Source: Farysia itapuensis (lineage: Eukaryota; Basidiomycota; Ustilaginomycetes; Ustilaginales; Ustilaginaceae). From it: 64,000 bases of DNA. The stretch is from NCBI GenBank assembly GCA_023212645.1, contig JALBYC010000040.1, positions 1-64,000 of the forward strand. The letters are read 5' to 3'. A program made the position numbers and the translations under genes. Of this stretch, positions 51,127 through 59,816 are shown piece by piece (position 1 is the first letter of the stretch; each line of letters opens with the position of its first letter). Under the pieces are notes generated by a model. That model saw only the letters and a program-made list of their open reading frames with translations, did not search any database and was not told the DNA's origin.

Positions 51127-51324
51127 TGTCGCCAACCCGTTCCCGAAAGCGGGCAATTTCAAAAGTTGGCCGTACCACTCAAGATTTTCATTCACTCTCT
51201 CTCTCCCGAAGTGCAGATTGGGCACCTGGCAATTTCAACTTTTGCCACGTTGTCTCAGCCCCTCCAAAACCAAATTCCACTCCCGCTCCCGTGTCTGTCT
51301 GTGTGCAAAGGGTTTCATATTTCA

Positions 51325-51846
51325 TTACCTGCGTGGTTTGGCTACAGCTAACATGTACTCGCTGATGTAGATGCTTAGGGCAGTGTTGGCACTACCATGC
51401 CAGGTGTTGGGCTCAATGTCCCGTTCTTTTGCTTCCACCGCCACCAGGTCTTGCAGGATATGGACCAGCCACTTGGGTGGTAGGGGACGTCCAGCTGGAT
51501 CTTTGCGCGGTAATTGTGAACTGCCGTGAAGGTTTTCCCTGTCACCATTGTCAGGCCAGCCGCCGAGGATGTACTCGTCGTCTTCTTCAGCAGATGGCGC
51601 GGACGCTGCATTGGGCGCCATGCGTGCTCCACGAACTCTTCGGTAGTCGGCAATCGAGCTGGTGAGTCGACTGACAAAGTCAAGTCGCTCCGTCTCAGAC
51701 TTGATTCGCTGTCCGTCGTCCAAGACAAAGTCGTTAATGATGGCCCATGTTCGTGTATCGTCTCGAGGAACGTCGCGCACCAGCCTCTCCATCAGGCTTG
51801 TCGCTGGTCCCGTTTGGATTGCGTTGCTCGTCGAGGGCTCAGCCAT
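51325..51846 (-). CDS. Unknown 173-aa protein, downstream partner in a TAATG overlap
   Basis: The ATG (51846-51844) shares its A with the last base of the TAA stop (51848-51846) of the J-protein gene on the same strand. The protein is soluble and mostly helical: TRTWAIINDFVLDDGQRI, then ERLDFVSRLTSSIADYRRVR, an acidic low-complexity stretch with DDEYILGGW, then LPPKWLVHILQDLVAVE. No signal peptide, membrane span or zinc motif is present, and I do not recognise the family. Codon use looks coding and there is no room for a separate intergenic promoter, so expression from a shared transcript is the natural inference. An internal promoter inside the J-protein gene is the alternative. Confidence 0.65.
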   Translation of the reverse strand: MAEPSTSNAIQTGPATSLMERLVRDVPRDDTRTWAIINDFVLDDGQRIKSETERLDFVSRLTSSIADYRRVRGARMAPNAASAPSAEEDDEYILGGWPDNGDRENLHGSSQLPRKDPAGRPLPPKWLVHILQDLVAVEAKERDIEPNTWHGSANTALSIYISEYMLAVAKPRR

Positions 51847-52553
51847 TACTGCGGAACGGGTCCAGATTGCTGCTGGAGGACACGTCGGAGAAGGTTGCTT
51901 AGGATTTCAGCACGCTGGCCTGCGCCCAGACCGAGGAACACTTCACCAACACTCTTGCCCTTGGCGTCACGGATCCGGCCCAAATAGCTTCCCGTCAAAG
52001 CACCGGCCAAAGCACCGGGGATGTTGCCAACAATGAAACCGAGCGCAGTACCAGATGCACCGCCTACCCACTTCCACAGAGGAGCGACGCGCGTAACCTC
52101 GGGTCGTAAAAGTTCCTCAAATACGTTGGCGAATACGCCGTCGGCTTCTGGCTGTTGCGGTGCAGAAGTCTCGTTGGCGTCCTGCTTGAATGATCCTGGA
52201 AAAAAGGATTGGAAAAAGTTGGCCGACGAAGTCTGTTCCTTTTCGCTAAACTCGGGCACGCCGTCCTCGTCGTCAGCAGCCGAGCCAGAGGACCAGAAGG
52301 AGTCGGTCGAGGGGCGTGATCGTCGAAGCGAGTCGTACTCCTTTCGTCGATCCGAGTCGGAAAGCACGTAGTAGGCGTCAGCTAGCGTCTGAAATCGCTG
52401 CGTATAACGCTGACGTTCCTCGGCGCTTGCGTTGGGGAAACGGTCTGGGTGGGTCTTGAGTGAACGACGCTTGTACGCCTCTTTGATCTCGGTCGCAGAC
52501 GCGCTTACTGCTACGCCCAACGTCCGATAGTAGTCAGGAAGTGGTGCGTCCAT
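51846..52553 (-). CDS. J-domain (DnaJ/Hsp40) co-chaperone with a glycine-zipper-like segment
   Basis: An intronless 235-aa protein. The ATG at 52553 starts MDAPLPDYYRTLGV; a frame extending upstream is not needed. The N-terminal J-domain (about residues 6-75) has helix II, the HPD motif (LKTHPDRFPNA) and the final RRKEYDSLR, so it can stimulate an Hsp70. A Ser/Phe-rich linker (NFFQSFFPGSF) follows. The C-terminal half has a Gly/Ala-rich membrane-like stretch (GGASGTALGFIVGNIPGALAGALTGSYLG) split here as GGASGTALGF and AGALTGSYLG, and a helical end. Its stop codon overlaps the next start as TAATG. Confidence 0.88.
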   Translation of the reverse strand: MDAPLPDYYRTLGVAVSASATEIKEAYKRRSLKTHPDRFPNASAEERQRYTQRFQTLADAYYVLSDSDRRKEYDSLRRSRPSTDSFWSSGSAADDEDGVPEFSEKEQTSSANFFQSFFPGSFKQDANETSAPQQPEADGVFANVFEELLRPEVTRVAPLWKWVGGASGTALGFIVGNIPGALAGALTGSYLGRIRDAKGKSVGEVFLGLGAGQRAEILSNLLRRVLQQQSGPVPQ

Positions 52554-53162
52554 CGTAGTAATAGGGCAAAGTCTAGCTAGGGCCACTTCATATCTTATAT
52601 GTAGGCGTAGTTGACGTGGCCACCCGGTTTCCCCACGGCCCAAAGGCCAATTTAGCATGTGATAGGCTGAGTAAGGCTGAGTCATTCTTTTGTTGGGACG
52701 AACCGAAACAGCGCTGTTAGACCGTGCTAGACTACAAATTTGAGCGCAATTTGAGCTCGGCCATTGTCTGCCGAAAATAGAATTGGAGCGGATACAAACT
52801 GCTTATCTCGATTAGAAGCGACGCGTCCAGTGTAAATAGGACGCGCCGCCGGCTCCAACATCAACACCGAGCCTCCATCCACGCTGGCGAGGCCATGCGG
52901 CATGCAGCCAACGCCCAACTGAACAAAAGAATGCATGGCCCTCGGACCGCGATGCGCATGTCGCAGATCCGGCGCACTCTGAGCAAAGGGCCCCCCCGAA
53001 AGGCGTGTTTGCATGAGCCGTCGGTTGCTAGTCACAACAATGCTTGCTGTCGTCCAAACCCCTTTTCAAGCGCCGTACCTTGACAGTTCCATCCTCTCCC
53101 TCTCTCTTCTCAACTCATTCTCCTTCTTCTTCCAACTCTCACATTCTTTTCCGTCCGTCGTA
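52554..53162. promoter_or_regulatory. Divergent promoter region of the J-protein and GPI-glycoprotein genes
   Basis: About 610 bp between starts at 52553 and 53163. A pyrimidine-rich tract (CTCTCCC/CTTCTTC words, 53,090-53,155) directly precedes the GPI-glycoprotein ATG, typical of strongly expressed fungal genes. No other gene is supported. Confidence 0.5.
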
Positions 53163-54482
53163 ATGTTGGTCTCCAAGCTGGTTGGAGCAGCTGCTCTGAT
53201 TGCCACTGCCAGTGCTTCTTCTCACAAGTCTTCGTCCAAGCACTCCGGTTCCAAGCACACGACCAAGTCTGCGTCAACGGCAGTCGCGTATGATGCTACC
53301 AAGCCCAAGTTCAACTTTGGCTCAGCCAACTCGTACTACCCTGGTGTGCGATCAACTGGCAGCAACGGTCCAACTAACCCCAATGGTCCTGCGCTAAACA
53401 CGCCCATCAACCAGGACTCTACTTCTCGACTGGCCTCCATCAATTCGATCAACGACTGGTGCACCTTTGGCCCTCCGGGCAAGGATCAGCCTTTGGCCGA
53501 TGTAGAGGCTACAACAGTTGCCTGGTGCACACAACCACGTAACAATGCGCGTGTCATTCCCGACGGAACAGTGACCGGCGCCCACTTTGTCAAAACGCCT
53601 CTCTACCTCCAGGTCATGGCCGTCGGAGACTTTACCAACATTGGCATGGTCGCCGGCGACGAAGGTGGAGAGCTCGACCCACACGGCGCTACCAACATGG
53701 GCAACCCCGTCGGCGGTAACGTCACCTCCAACATCAGTGGACAAGACGTCTTTTACGAGGAGTGGATGAACTATGTTTCGCACGACCAGATGTGCTTCCG
53801 TGTCTGCATTGCTGGCTCCGACGCCGCACCTACCGCTGCAGAGTGCCAACACACGCTCGACGTGATGGGATGCAACTTTGTCATGCCGGGCAACTACGAC
53901 GACAACGTGTTTGACACGTGTGATGGTGACTCGGCCTACCCTCCCGGTCTCTACCCACTTGCCGATGGCTCTACCTCGACCTTTGTCCAGTACTTTACCG
54001 GCACCTACATGGTGGGCACCAGCACCATTTCTTACACCAACGGCGCGTCGGACGAAGTCACGCCTACCGCCGCTTACTCGATGCCCGCCACTAGCAACTG
54101 TGTCACGACCTCGACCATCTACAACGGCATCAAGTCACTCGCCGCCAAGGGCGCCGACGAGGGCAAGCTGCCACCCGTCACGTTTGCCAGCTACTCGGCT
54201 GCAGCTGCCACCTCGTCTGCATCCGCCTCCTCTTCCACTGCTTCCACTTCCTCTTCCCTCAGCCTCACCAAGGCGGTCAAGAGCTCTTCCTCGTCTGCAT
54301 CCAGCTCTCTTTCCGCCCAGGTCGTCGTGGTCACCGTCTCTGCCAGCCAGAGCAGCAGCAGTAGCAGCAGCCTAGGCAACCTTTCTGGCTCCAGCACAGC
54401 TAGCAGCGCCTCGACCCTCAGCGCCGCCTCTTCCTTTGTCCTTGCCGCCGCTTGCGTCTTTGCCGGCGCCATGATGCTCTAA
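53163..54482 (+). CDS. GPI-anchored secreted glycoprotein (macrofage activating glycoprotein-like)
   Basis: An intronless 439-aa protein; the ATG at 53163 begins a signal peptide (MLVSKLVGAAALIATASA), and an upstream in-frame ATG at 53013 would bury it. The mature region has a conserved Cys-containing domain: INDWCTFGPPG, VAWCTQPRNNAR, MCFRVCIAG, CQHTLDVMGCNFVMPGNY and FDTCDGDSAYPPGLYP. This matches a basidiomycete family annotated as macrofage activating glycoprotein (Cryptococcus MP98 relatives). A long Ser/Ala/Thr-rich stalk and a hydrophobic C-terminus (FVLAAACVFAGAMML) follow, indicating GPI attachment. It is probably an abundant cell wall or surface protein. Confidence 0.85.
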   Translation: MLVSKLVGAAALIATASASSHKSSSKHSGSKHTTKSASTAVAYDATKPKFNFGSANSYYPGVRSTGSNGPTNPNGPALNTPINQDSTSRLASINSINDWCTFGPPGKDQPLADVEATTVAWCTQPRNNARVIPDGTVTGAHFVKTPLYLQVMAVGDFTNIGMVAGDEGGELDPHGATNMGNPVGGNVTSNISGQDVFYEEWMNYVSHDQMCFRVCIAGSDAAPTAAECQHTLDVMGCNFVMPGNYDDNVFDTCDGDSAYPPGLYPLADGSTSTFVQYFTGTYMVGTSTISYTNGASDEVTPTAAYSMPATSNCVTTSTIYNGIKSLAAKGADEGKLPPVTFASYSAAAATSSASASSSTASTSSSLSLTKAVKSSSSSASSSLSAQVVVVTVSASQSSSSSSSLGNLSGSSTASSASTLSAASSFVLAAACVFAGAMML

Positions 54483-54683
54483 GCGTGTCCAAAACCTTTG
54501 CTATACACTCTCTTATTATCTGCACTGTCTCCTTCATTCCGTTGCATCTTGCTATACCTCTTGTTCTGCATGTTCCCCTCTGGAATCATAAAGTCAAAAC
54601 TGTCCCAGAAAATCCCGGGAAGGTGAATGTCTGTGCTGTGGGATAGAAAAATTCCAGTTTTGTCGCGTGGAGATGTTGCGTCC

Positions 54684-55985
54684 ATGTTACTACGTGTCTG
54701 TCGGCGGGGCAAGCTTGGGGTAGGGTCAAGACGGTTGTTCTCGACAGCCGGTGGTGCAGAGGCATGGGTGTCGGAGTCGACCGATCCGTGGTTCAACTTG
54801 GCGTTGGAGGATCATTTGTTTCGCACGCGCGATGCTGGTACGCCCGTGTGCTTCTTGTACCGCAATTCGCCGTGTGTGGTGGTGGGTCGCAACCAGAATT
54901 CGTGGAAGGAGTTGAATGCGTCAGCCATGGTGGCTGCACAACTGCCGATAGTGCGACGACGATCAGGCGGTGGGACGGTGTATCACGACCTGGGCAATAC
55001 CAACTACTCGTTCCATGTGGCACGGGAGGCGTTTGATCGTCAAACCCATGCTCAGCTCGTCTGTCGAGCGCTTAACAAACATCCCATCGCTCTGCACACC
55101 AGCCATGCGCACATGGCAAGTGCGCAACAGGGCGCGTATGTCAATTCGCGCAACGACATCTGCATCCGTGTAGCTGCCGAGTTTGACTCGGCTTCCACGG
55201 CCAAGACGAAAGCGGAAGCGGATGAGAGCGGATATGAGGAACGCAAAGTGTCCGGGTCCGCCTACAAGCTGGTCAATACCCGGGCCTACCACCACGGCAC
55301 TATGCTGCTCAGCGCATCGCTGGGCAACCTTGGCTCGGCGCTCCGCAACGATAGGGGCGAAGGGCTGGTGACCAAGGGTGTCGCTTCCGTCCCTGCTCCT
55401 GTGGCGAACCTGGCGACTGCGTTCCCAGACCGCGCGCCGCTGCTCACGCATTCCGCCTTTGTCCAAGCCGTCGTCGCCGAATTCTTCGCCACCTACCAGC
55501 CAGACCGCCTACTACCAGGACACAACATGCGCGCGACTACCGTCGACGAACGCATCCTCCAAATCCCGGAGATGAACCAGGGCCGGTGGAAGCTCAGCGA
55601 GAACTACGAAGAACTGCAGAGCTGGGACTGGGTCTTTGGCCAGACACCCGAGTTCACACACAGAGTCAGCGTCACACACCCCAACCAGATCGATCTAGAC
55701 ACGGCACCTGATGCTCAAAGCAGATGGGGCACGTTCTCGCTCGACATTCACTCTAAAAACGGCGTGGTGCTGGACGCCAAGCTGGACAACCTTGCCAACT
55801 TTGGCGACGAGCAGGTGCAAAGGGAGCTCTACAGGCTTGTCCACGGCCTTTGCGAGCAAAAGTACGATCGACTTGCGACTTCTCCGCCATGGGGTCCAAC
55901 TGCTTCTCCACCACCCGTCGCGGCCCAAGCTTTGTCGCCCACAGTTCGAGACCAATTCCACGCGTGGTTGCGAAATGTACTTTGA
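54684..55985 (+). CDS. AIM22: Mitochondrial lipoate-protein ligase
   Basis: An intronless 433-aa protein from the ATG at 54684, which starts a mitochondrial presequence (MLLRVCRRGKLGVGSRRLFS). An in-frame ATG at 54627 would add 19 residues. The biotin/lipoate ligase fold shows STDPWFNLALEDHLF, VVVGRNQNSWKELN, IVRRRSGGGTVYHDLGN (lipoyl-AMP binding loop) and KVSGSAYKL with the catalytic Lys. The C-terminal accessory region (WKLSENYEELQSWDWVFGQTP) matches LplA-type ligases. It attaches lipoate to 2-oxoacid dehydrogenases and the glycine cleavage H protein. A Ser/Ala-rich insertion near residues 150-180 is unusual. Confidence 0.92.
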   Translation: MLLRVCRRGKLGVGSRRLFSTAGGAEAWVSESTDPWFNLALEDHLFRTRDAGTPVCFLYRNSPCVVVGRNQNSWKELNASAMVAAQLPIVRRRSGGGTVYHDLGNTNYSFHVAREAFDRQTHAQLVCRALNKHPIALHTSHAHMASAQQGAYVNSRNDICIRVAAEFDSASTAKTKAEADESGYEERKVSGSAYKLVNTRAYHHGTMLLSASLGNLGSALRNDRGEGLVTKGVASVPAPVANLATAFPDRAPLLTHSAFVQAVVAEFFATYQPDRLLPGHNMRATTVDERILQIPEMNQGRWKLSENYEELQSWDWVFGQTPEFTHRVSVTHPNQIDLDTAPDAQSRWGTFSLDIHSKNGVVLDAKLDNLANFGDEQVQRELYRLVHGLCEQKYDRLATSPPWGPTASPPPVAAQALSPTVRDQFHAWLRNVL

Positions 55986-56187
55986 AATTTCTCCTCGCTC
56001 GGTCATGGTTTGAATTGGGTGCATACAATTTTGAATTTTGTGGCTAATAGAGAGGTGTTGGTCTCGTGTCGGCTGTTCCGAAAGGGGGTTTCTGCCCACA
56101 TTGTGATTGATGCTTGCTCCTTTCTTTCTCATCACGCTGAGCTGGTCTCAACTGTTTTATCGCCACCCGTAGCCGCCCAGTCCAACA

Positions 56188-57876
56188 ATGGTAATGCAGC
56201 ATAGAAAGAAGCGCGATGGCTGCGCAGTCTGCACCGACATCGCACCCTGCCCCTCGTGTCCAAAGGGCTACCAGTGCCAGCAGATCTTTCGCAGCTCGTG
56301 CCAGGACTGTCCTTACAACAAGTGTGTCGCCATCCCCGCTTCCTCCAGCTCGTCGTCGTCGGGAAGCAAGTCTGCGATCGGAGGAGGTTTGGGTGCGATG
56401 CTGGCCATCGTCGCCCTCGCTGCCGTTGCCTTTGTCCTTTGGAGGAGAAAGAGACACCAACGTCGTATCGCGCTGCAAAACAGCGCGCAGCAACGACAGG
56501 AAAAGATTGATGCGCACGAGAACAAGCAAGATACGTTCCAGCTAGGTGTCACTGCACAGGATGCGGGCGACGATGAGGATCACTTTACGATTACGGGCTC
56601 GCTGGCCGACCCGACACTGTCACACCGTCGTTCGTTTGGCGCAGCCACCCATCTCTCCCGCATCACGGAAGGGTGCGAAGAGGAGGAGGAAGAATACTGC
56701 AACGGTGCAAAGCGTGGCGCAAAGGGACGCAACAGTATGCTCTCTGCTAGATCTGTTCCGCAGTCGGTCACTAGTGGTCTGGGCCCCCGAATCAGTATCG
56801 GATCGGGCACCACCTTTGGCTCCAAGAATCTGATTCCCATCGTATTTCAACCGCACACGGGCGCTCCCAGTCTACCGGGCGCCGTACATCGTGCTACCGG
56901 CGCGCCCGTCGTGCAGCCTATGCACGCAAACGGTGCGGGAAACAAGGGCCCAGTGCGGCCCGTTCGTGCTCCTGACCTCAACCTGCGCCTACCGGCACCC
57001 AACAATGCGCCTGCACGATCGTCCCCCTTGGCTGGCAATGCTGTCACAGCTTCCTCTTCGGCATCACCTGCTTCTACAACGGCCAACTACGAGTTCATGT
57101 CCATCGACCCTGTCCAGTCCCTAATGGCGGACAAACACCTGTCCACAGGCACCGTCGGCACCATGAACTCGTACAATTCGGCCAGTCTATCCTACGTCCT
57201 TTCCGCTCCGCAAATCGTCACTCCTGTCTCATCCGACGGTGTTCGTCGCATCCACATTGGCAAGGGCGGCAAAGCCCAGCTGGTACGCGGCGACAGTCTC
57301 AAGCGCAAAAATCAAGCAAACACGAACGATTCCGCACTGGATCCATTCCAAGACCCGCTGTTTGCCATCGTCGACGAGGCGGATTTCGAAACAGACGCAC
57401 GCGAACTCGTTCCTCCCCCCTCGAGATCGCAGATCTTCGCCGGCAAACAGCAGCAGCAGCGTGCAAGCCATAGCTCCGCCATCTCAACGTCGACCCTGGG
57501 CATTCCGTTTTCAGAGAACCCGTTCGGACCGGTGCGCGCATCGGCCGAGTTTTTGCAGCACGATCCGTCTCCCACGGATGCAGTTGACCGTAGTTCCTGG
57601 CTCGGGCAGGCGTTTGATGCAATCGAGGCGCTAGAACGCAGCGATGCGCTTGGACGTAGCAGACCGGCATCCGCCGTACCCCTGGAAGAACAGGACGAGG
57701 GTACGGAAGAACTTGTAGATCCGGCACACGCTGACCCGTTCAAAGACCCCCCGCCGTCGCGCTCCACAACCGCTGCTGCTGCTGAACGTGCCTCGACTAT
57801 CAGCGGTACCAGCCTTCTCTCCCAATTCGCATTCAATTTACCCAACTCAGCTCCTCCCGTCCCGTCCAAGTCATAG
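56188..57876 (+). CDS. OPY2: Opy2-like membrane anchor of the HOG/MAPK pathway
   Basis: A 562-aa single exon as called. The extracellular N-terminus has the Opy2 Cys pattern (GCAVCTDIAPCPSCPKGYQC, then CQDCPYNKC), followed by a Ser linker, one membrane span (GLGAMLAIVALAAVAFVLW), a stop-transfer RRKRHQRR and a long disordered cytosolic tail. Yeast Opy2 recruits Ste50 to the membrane in osmotic and mating signalling; short conserved D-P-F-x-D-P motifs in the tail (DPFQDPLF near residue 390, DPFKDPPPS near 520) are candidate adaptor-binding sites. There is no signal peptide ahead of the Cys motif, so an unseen upstream exon is possible. Confidence 0.75.
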   Translation: MVMQHRKKRDGCAVCTDIAPCPSCPKGYQCQQIFRSSCQDCPYNKCVAIPASSSSSSSGSKSAIGGGLGAMLAIVALAAVAFVLWRRKRHQRRIALQNSAQQRQEKIDAHENKQDTFQLGVTAQDAGDDEDHFTITGSLADPTLSHRRSFGAATHLSRITEGCEEEEEEYCNGAKRGAKGRNSMLSARSVPQSVTSGLGPRISIGSGTTFGSKNLIPIVFQPHTGAPSLPGAVHRATGAPVVQPMHANGAGNKGPVRPVRAPDLNLRLPAPNNAPARSSPLAGNAVTASSSASPASTTANYEFMSIDPVQSLMADKHLSTGTVGTMNSYNSASLSYVLSAPQIVTPVSSDGVRRIHIGKGGKAQLVRGDSLKRKNQANTNDSALDPFQDPLFAIVDEADFETDARELVPPPSRSQIFAGKQQQQRASHSSAISTSTLGIPFSENPFGPVRASAEFLQHDPSPTDAVDRSSWLGQAFDAIEALERSDALGRSRPASAVPLEEQDEGTEELVDPAHADPFKDPPPSRSTTAAAAERASTISGTSLLSQFAFNLPNSAPPVPSKS

Positions 57877-57960
57877 CTAACTACCGCATTTACTTTCTCT
57901 AAACCGCACATAAATTCTTTTGCCCCGAGCTAAAGGCCCAATCATGTGGGAGTTTTTTTT

Positions 57961-59625
57961 TCAGTGTGAGAGGAAGGACGATTGGGGGTTGCGGAGGGAC
58001 ATTGTGATGTTGGAGCCTTGTTTGCTGGGTAGTACGACCATGGATTGGTAGTCAGGGTTGGGGAATTTGTCTTGGAGGTGCCAGGTGAATGTGCGTGCGA
58101 GGGTGGCTATGATGACGCCGATTTGGAGGTAGGCGAATTGTTCGCCGATGCATCTGTGTCTGCCTGCACCAAAGGGGAGGTAAGGGCTGTTTGCGCCTGT
58201 GCTGATCATGCCGAATCCGAAATCCTGCTTGTCGTCCGAGGTGTCGGCGGTATGCGCCGTTGAGCCATCGAGCCAGCGGTGCGGGTTGAAGGTGTCGGGT
58301 TGAGACCAAATCTGCGGGTCTACCTGTGAAACACCGGGTGCGGCCAGTACGTAGTGGCCCTTTGGAATGACGTAGCTTTCTTCTCCGCCGCCGCGGCTAC
58401 CGCCGCGGGAGGAGGGGGCGGAGAGTGTGGGTGGAACGGTGAGATCTTGCTTGACATAGCGCATGATACTGTGCAGAGGTGCATGCAGTCGTAACGCTTC
58501 CTTGATCACAGCATCCAGTAGCGGGACACTTGTTTTTTGCGTCTCGTAGTCGAGCTCACGCAGCTTGCCGTCCGATTCGCCGTACACGCGCACCTGCTCC
58601 TCGTACACTTGCTCGAGAATATCGGGTCGACTGGCTAGCCGCAAGATAGCCCAACTGCTGGTGGCAGACGAGGTATGCTGACCCGCCATGAGCAGGGCAA
58701 TCATCATGTGTGCGATCTCAACGGGACGCAGTTCGCGGCCGTCCTTGTAGCTCTGCTCCATCAGGGCGCTAATCATGTCGTGTTCGTGGGAAATGGTCCC
58801 CTCAGCCCGACGACGGGCGACAATGTCCTGGTAGAACTGCGACATTTTCTTCTGCGCACGGTCGCGGCGGAAGTTGGAGGGCAGCGGCAGATTGGGAATG
58901 ACAAAGTTGATCGGGGTGAATCCAGCGTCGAGGTCGTGGTAGTATTGGGCAAAGGATTTGTCAAGACCGGCACGCACCTCGCGTCCCTGAAGCGTCCGCG
59001 AAGCTGTCAGGATAATCACCTCGGACATGGCCTGGAAGATATCGACCGTGACCGAGGTTGCGCCCTTCTGAACGGCGCTGAAGCGTGGATCCGTGCGCAG
59101 GTAGTCGCGCACCTCGTTCACAATCTGCGGCACATACACGCGGAAATTTTCCACGCTAAGTCCTACCTTGACAAACTTTTTCTGCTCCATAAACACCGCA
59201 TTCGGCACGTCGTACACCACCTCTTTGCCAAACACGGGCGTCGTAAGATGAGTATATGCATCCTCGGCCGTGACATGCTGATGCTTTCCGTTAAACACAA
59301 AGTTGCTCCCCTTGGGTCCAAGGGCAACCGTCACATTCCGTCCGAGCAGGACAAACGTAAACACGTTGCCGTACCGTTCGCGAGCGTCAAAGAAAAACTT
59401 GTACGGATCCATGCCGTACGACACGGCGCTGCCAATCACGGGGAACCAGTGAAAGACGACGGGTGGTAAGCTGCTCTTGCGAGGCAAGGCAACCTGAGCC
59501 AGCACATTGAATGCCACTGCCAACAAGGGCAGTACGACGCACAGAAAAGCAGCCTGTACGCCAGCACCCCGCTCTGCAACCGGTGTATACGCCAGCAACT
59601 GCTGCACGATCGAGTCTCCTGCCAT
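57961..59625 (-). CDS. ERG11: Lanosterol 14-alpha demethylase (CYP51)
   Basis: An intronless 554-aa P450 with an N-terminal membrane anchor (about residues 25-47). CYP51 signatures are present: HLTTPVFGKEVVYDVPN with Tyr138 at the position known for azole-resistance changes in other fungi (Tyr here is the wild-type residue), AGQHTSSATSSW in helix I, KEALRLHAPLHS (ExxR), and FGAGRHRCIGEQFAY with heme-ligand Cys492. It removes the 14-alpha methyl group of lanosterol or eburicol in the ER. A Gly/Ser-rich insertion (near residue 415) precedes YVIPKGHYV. The next pathway enzyme, ERG24, is also in the window. Confidence 0.96.
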   Translation of the reverse strand: MAGDSIVQQLLAYTPVAERGAGVQAAFLCVVLPLLAVAFNVLAQVALPRKSSLPPVVFHWFPVIGSAVSYGMDPYKFFFDARERYGNVFTFVLLGRNVTVALGPKGSNFVFNGKHQHVTAEDAYTHLTTPVFGKEVVYDVPNAVFMEQKKFVKVGLSVENFRVYVPQIVNEVRDYLRTDPRFSAVQKGATSVTVDIFQAMSEVIILTASRTLQGREVRAGLDKSFAQYYHDLDAGFTPINFVIPNLPLPSNFRRDRAQKKMSQFYQDIVARRRAEGTISHEHDMISALMEQSYKDGRELRPVEIAHMMIALLMAGQHTSSATSSWAILRLASRPDILEQVYEEQVRVYGESDGKLRELDYETQKTSVPLLDAVIKEALRLHAPLHSIMRYVKQDLTVPPTLSAPSSRGGSRGGGEESYVIPKGHYVLAAPGVSQVDPQIWSQPDTFNPHRWLDGSTAHTADTSDDKQDFGFGMISTGANSPYLPFGAGRHRCIGEQFAYLQIGVIIATLARTFTWHLQDKFPNPDYQSMVVLPSKQGSNITMSLRNPQSSFLSH

Positions 59626-59816
59626 ACTTGCTGCTGGGGGGAGGGATGTTTGTGGTAGGAAACCAACACGCGAAATCTGTCATTTTCATTGGGAAAATCG
59701 CATGTTTTTCGCTAAATTTCTTCCGATTTAATTCCAAAATCACGCACACGCACACCACATTGGCAGAGAAACCGGTGACATGAATTGATAGTGTACAGAG
59801 AGATGTGGAAGCGCGT

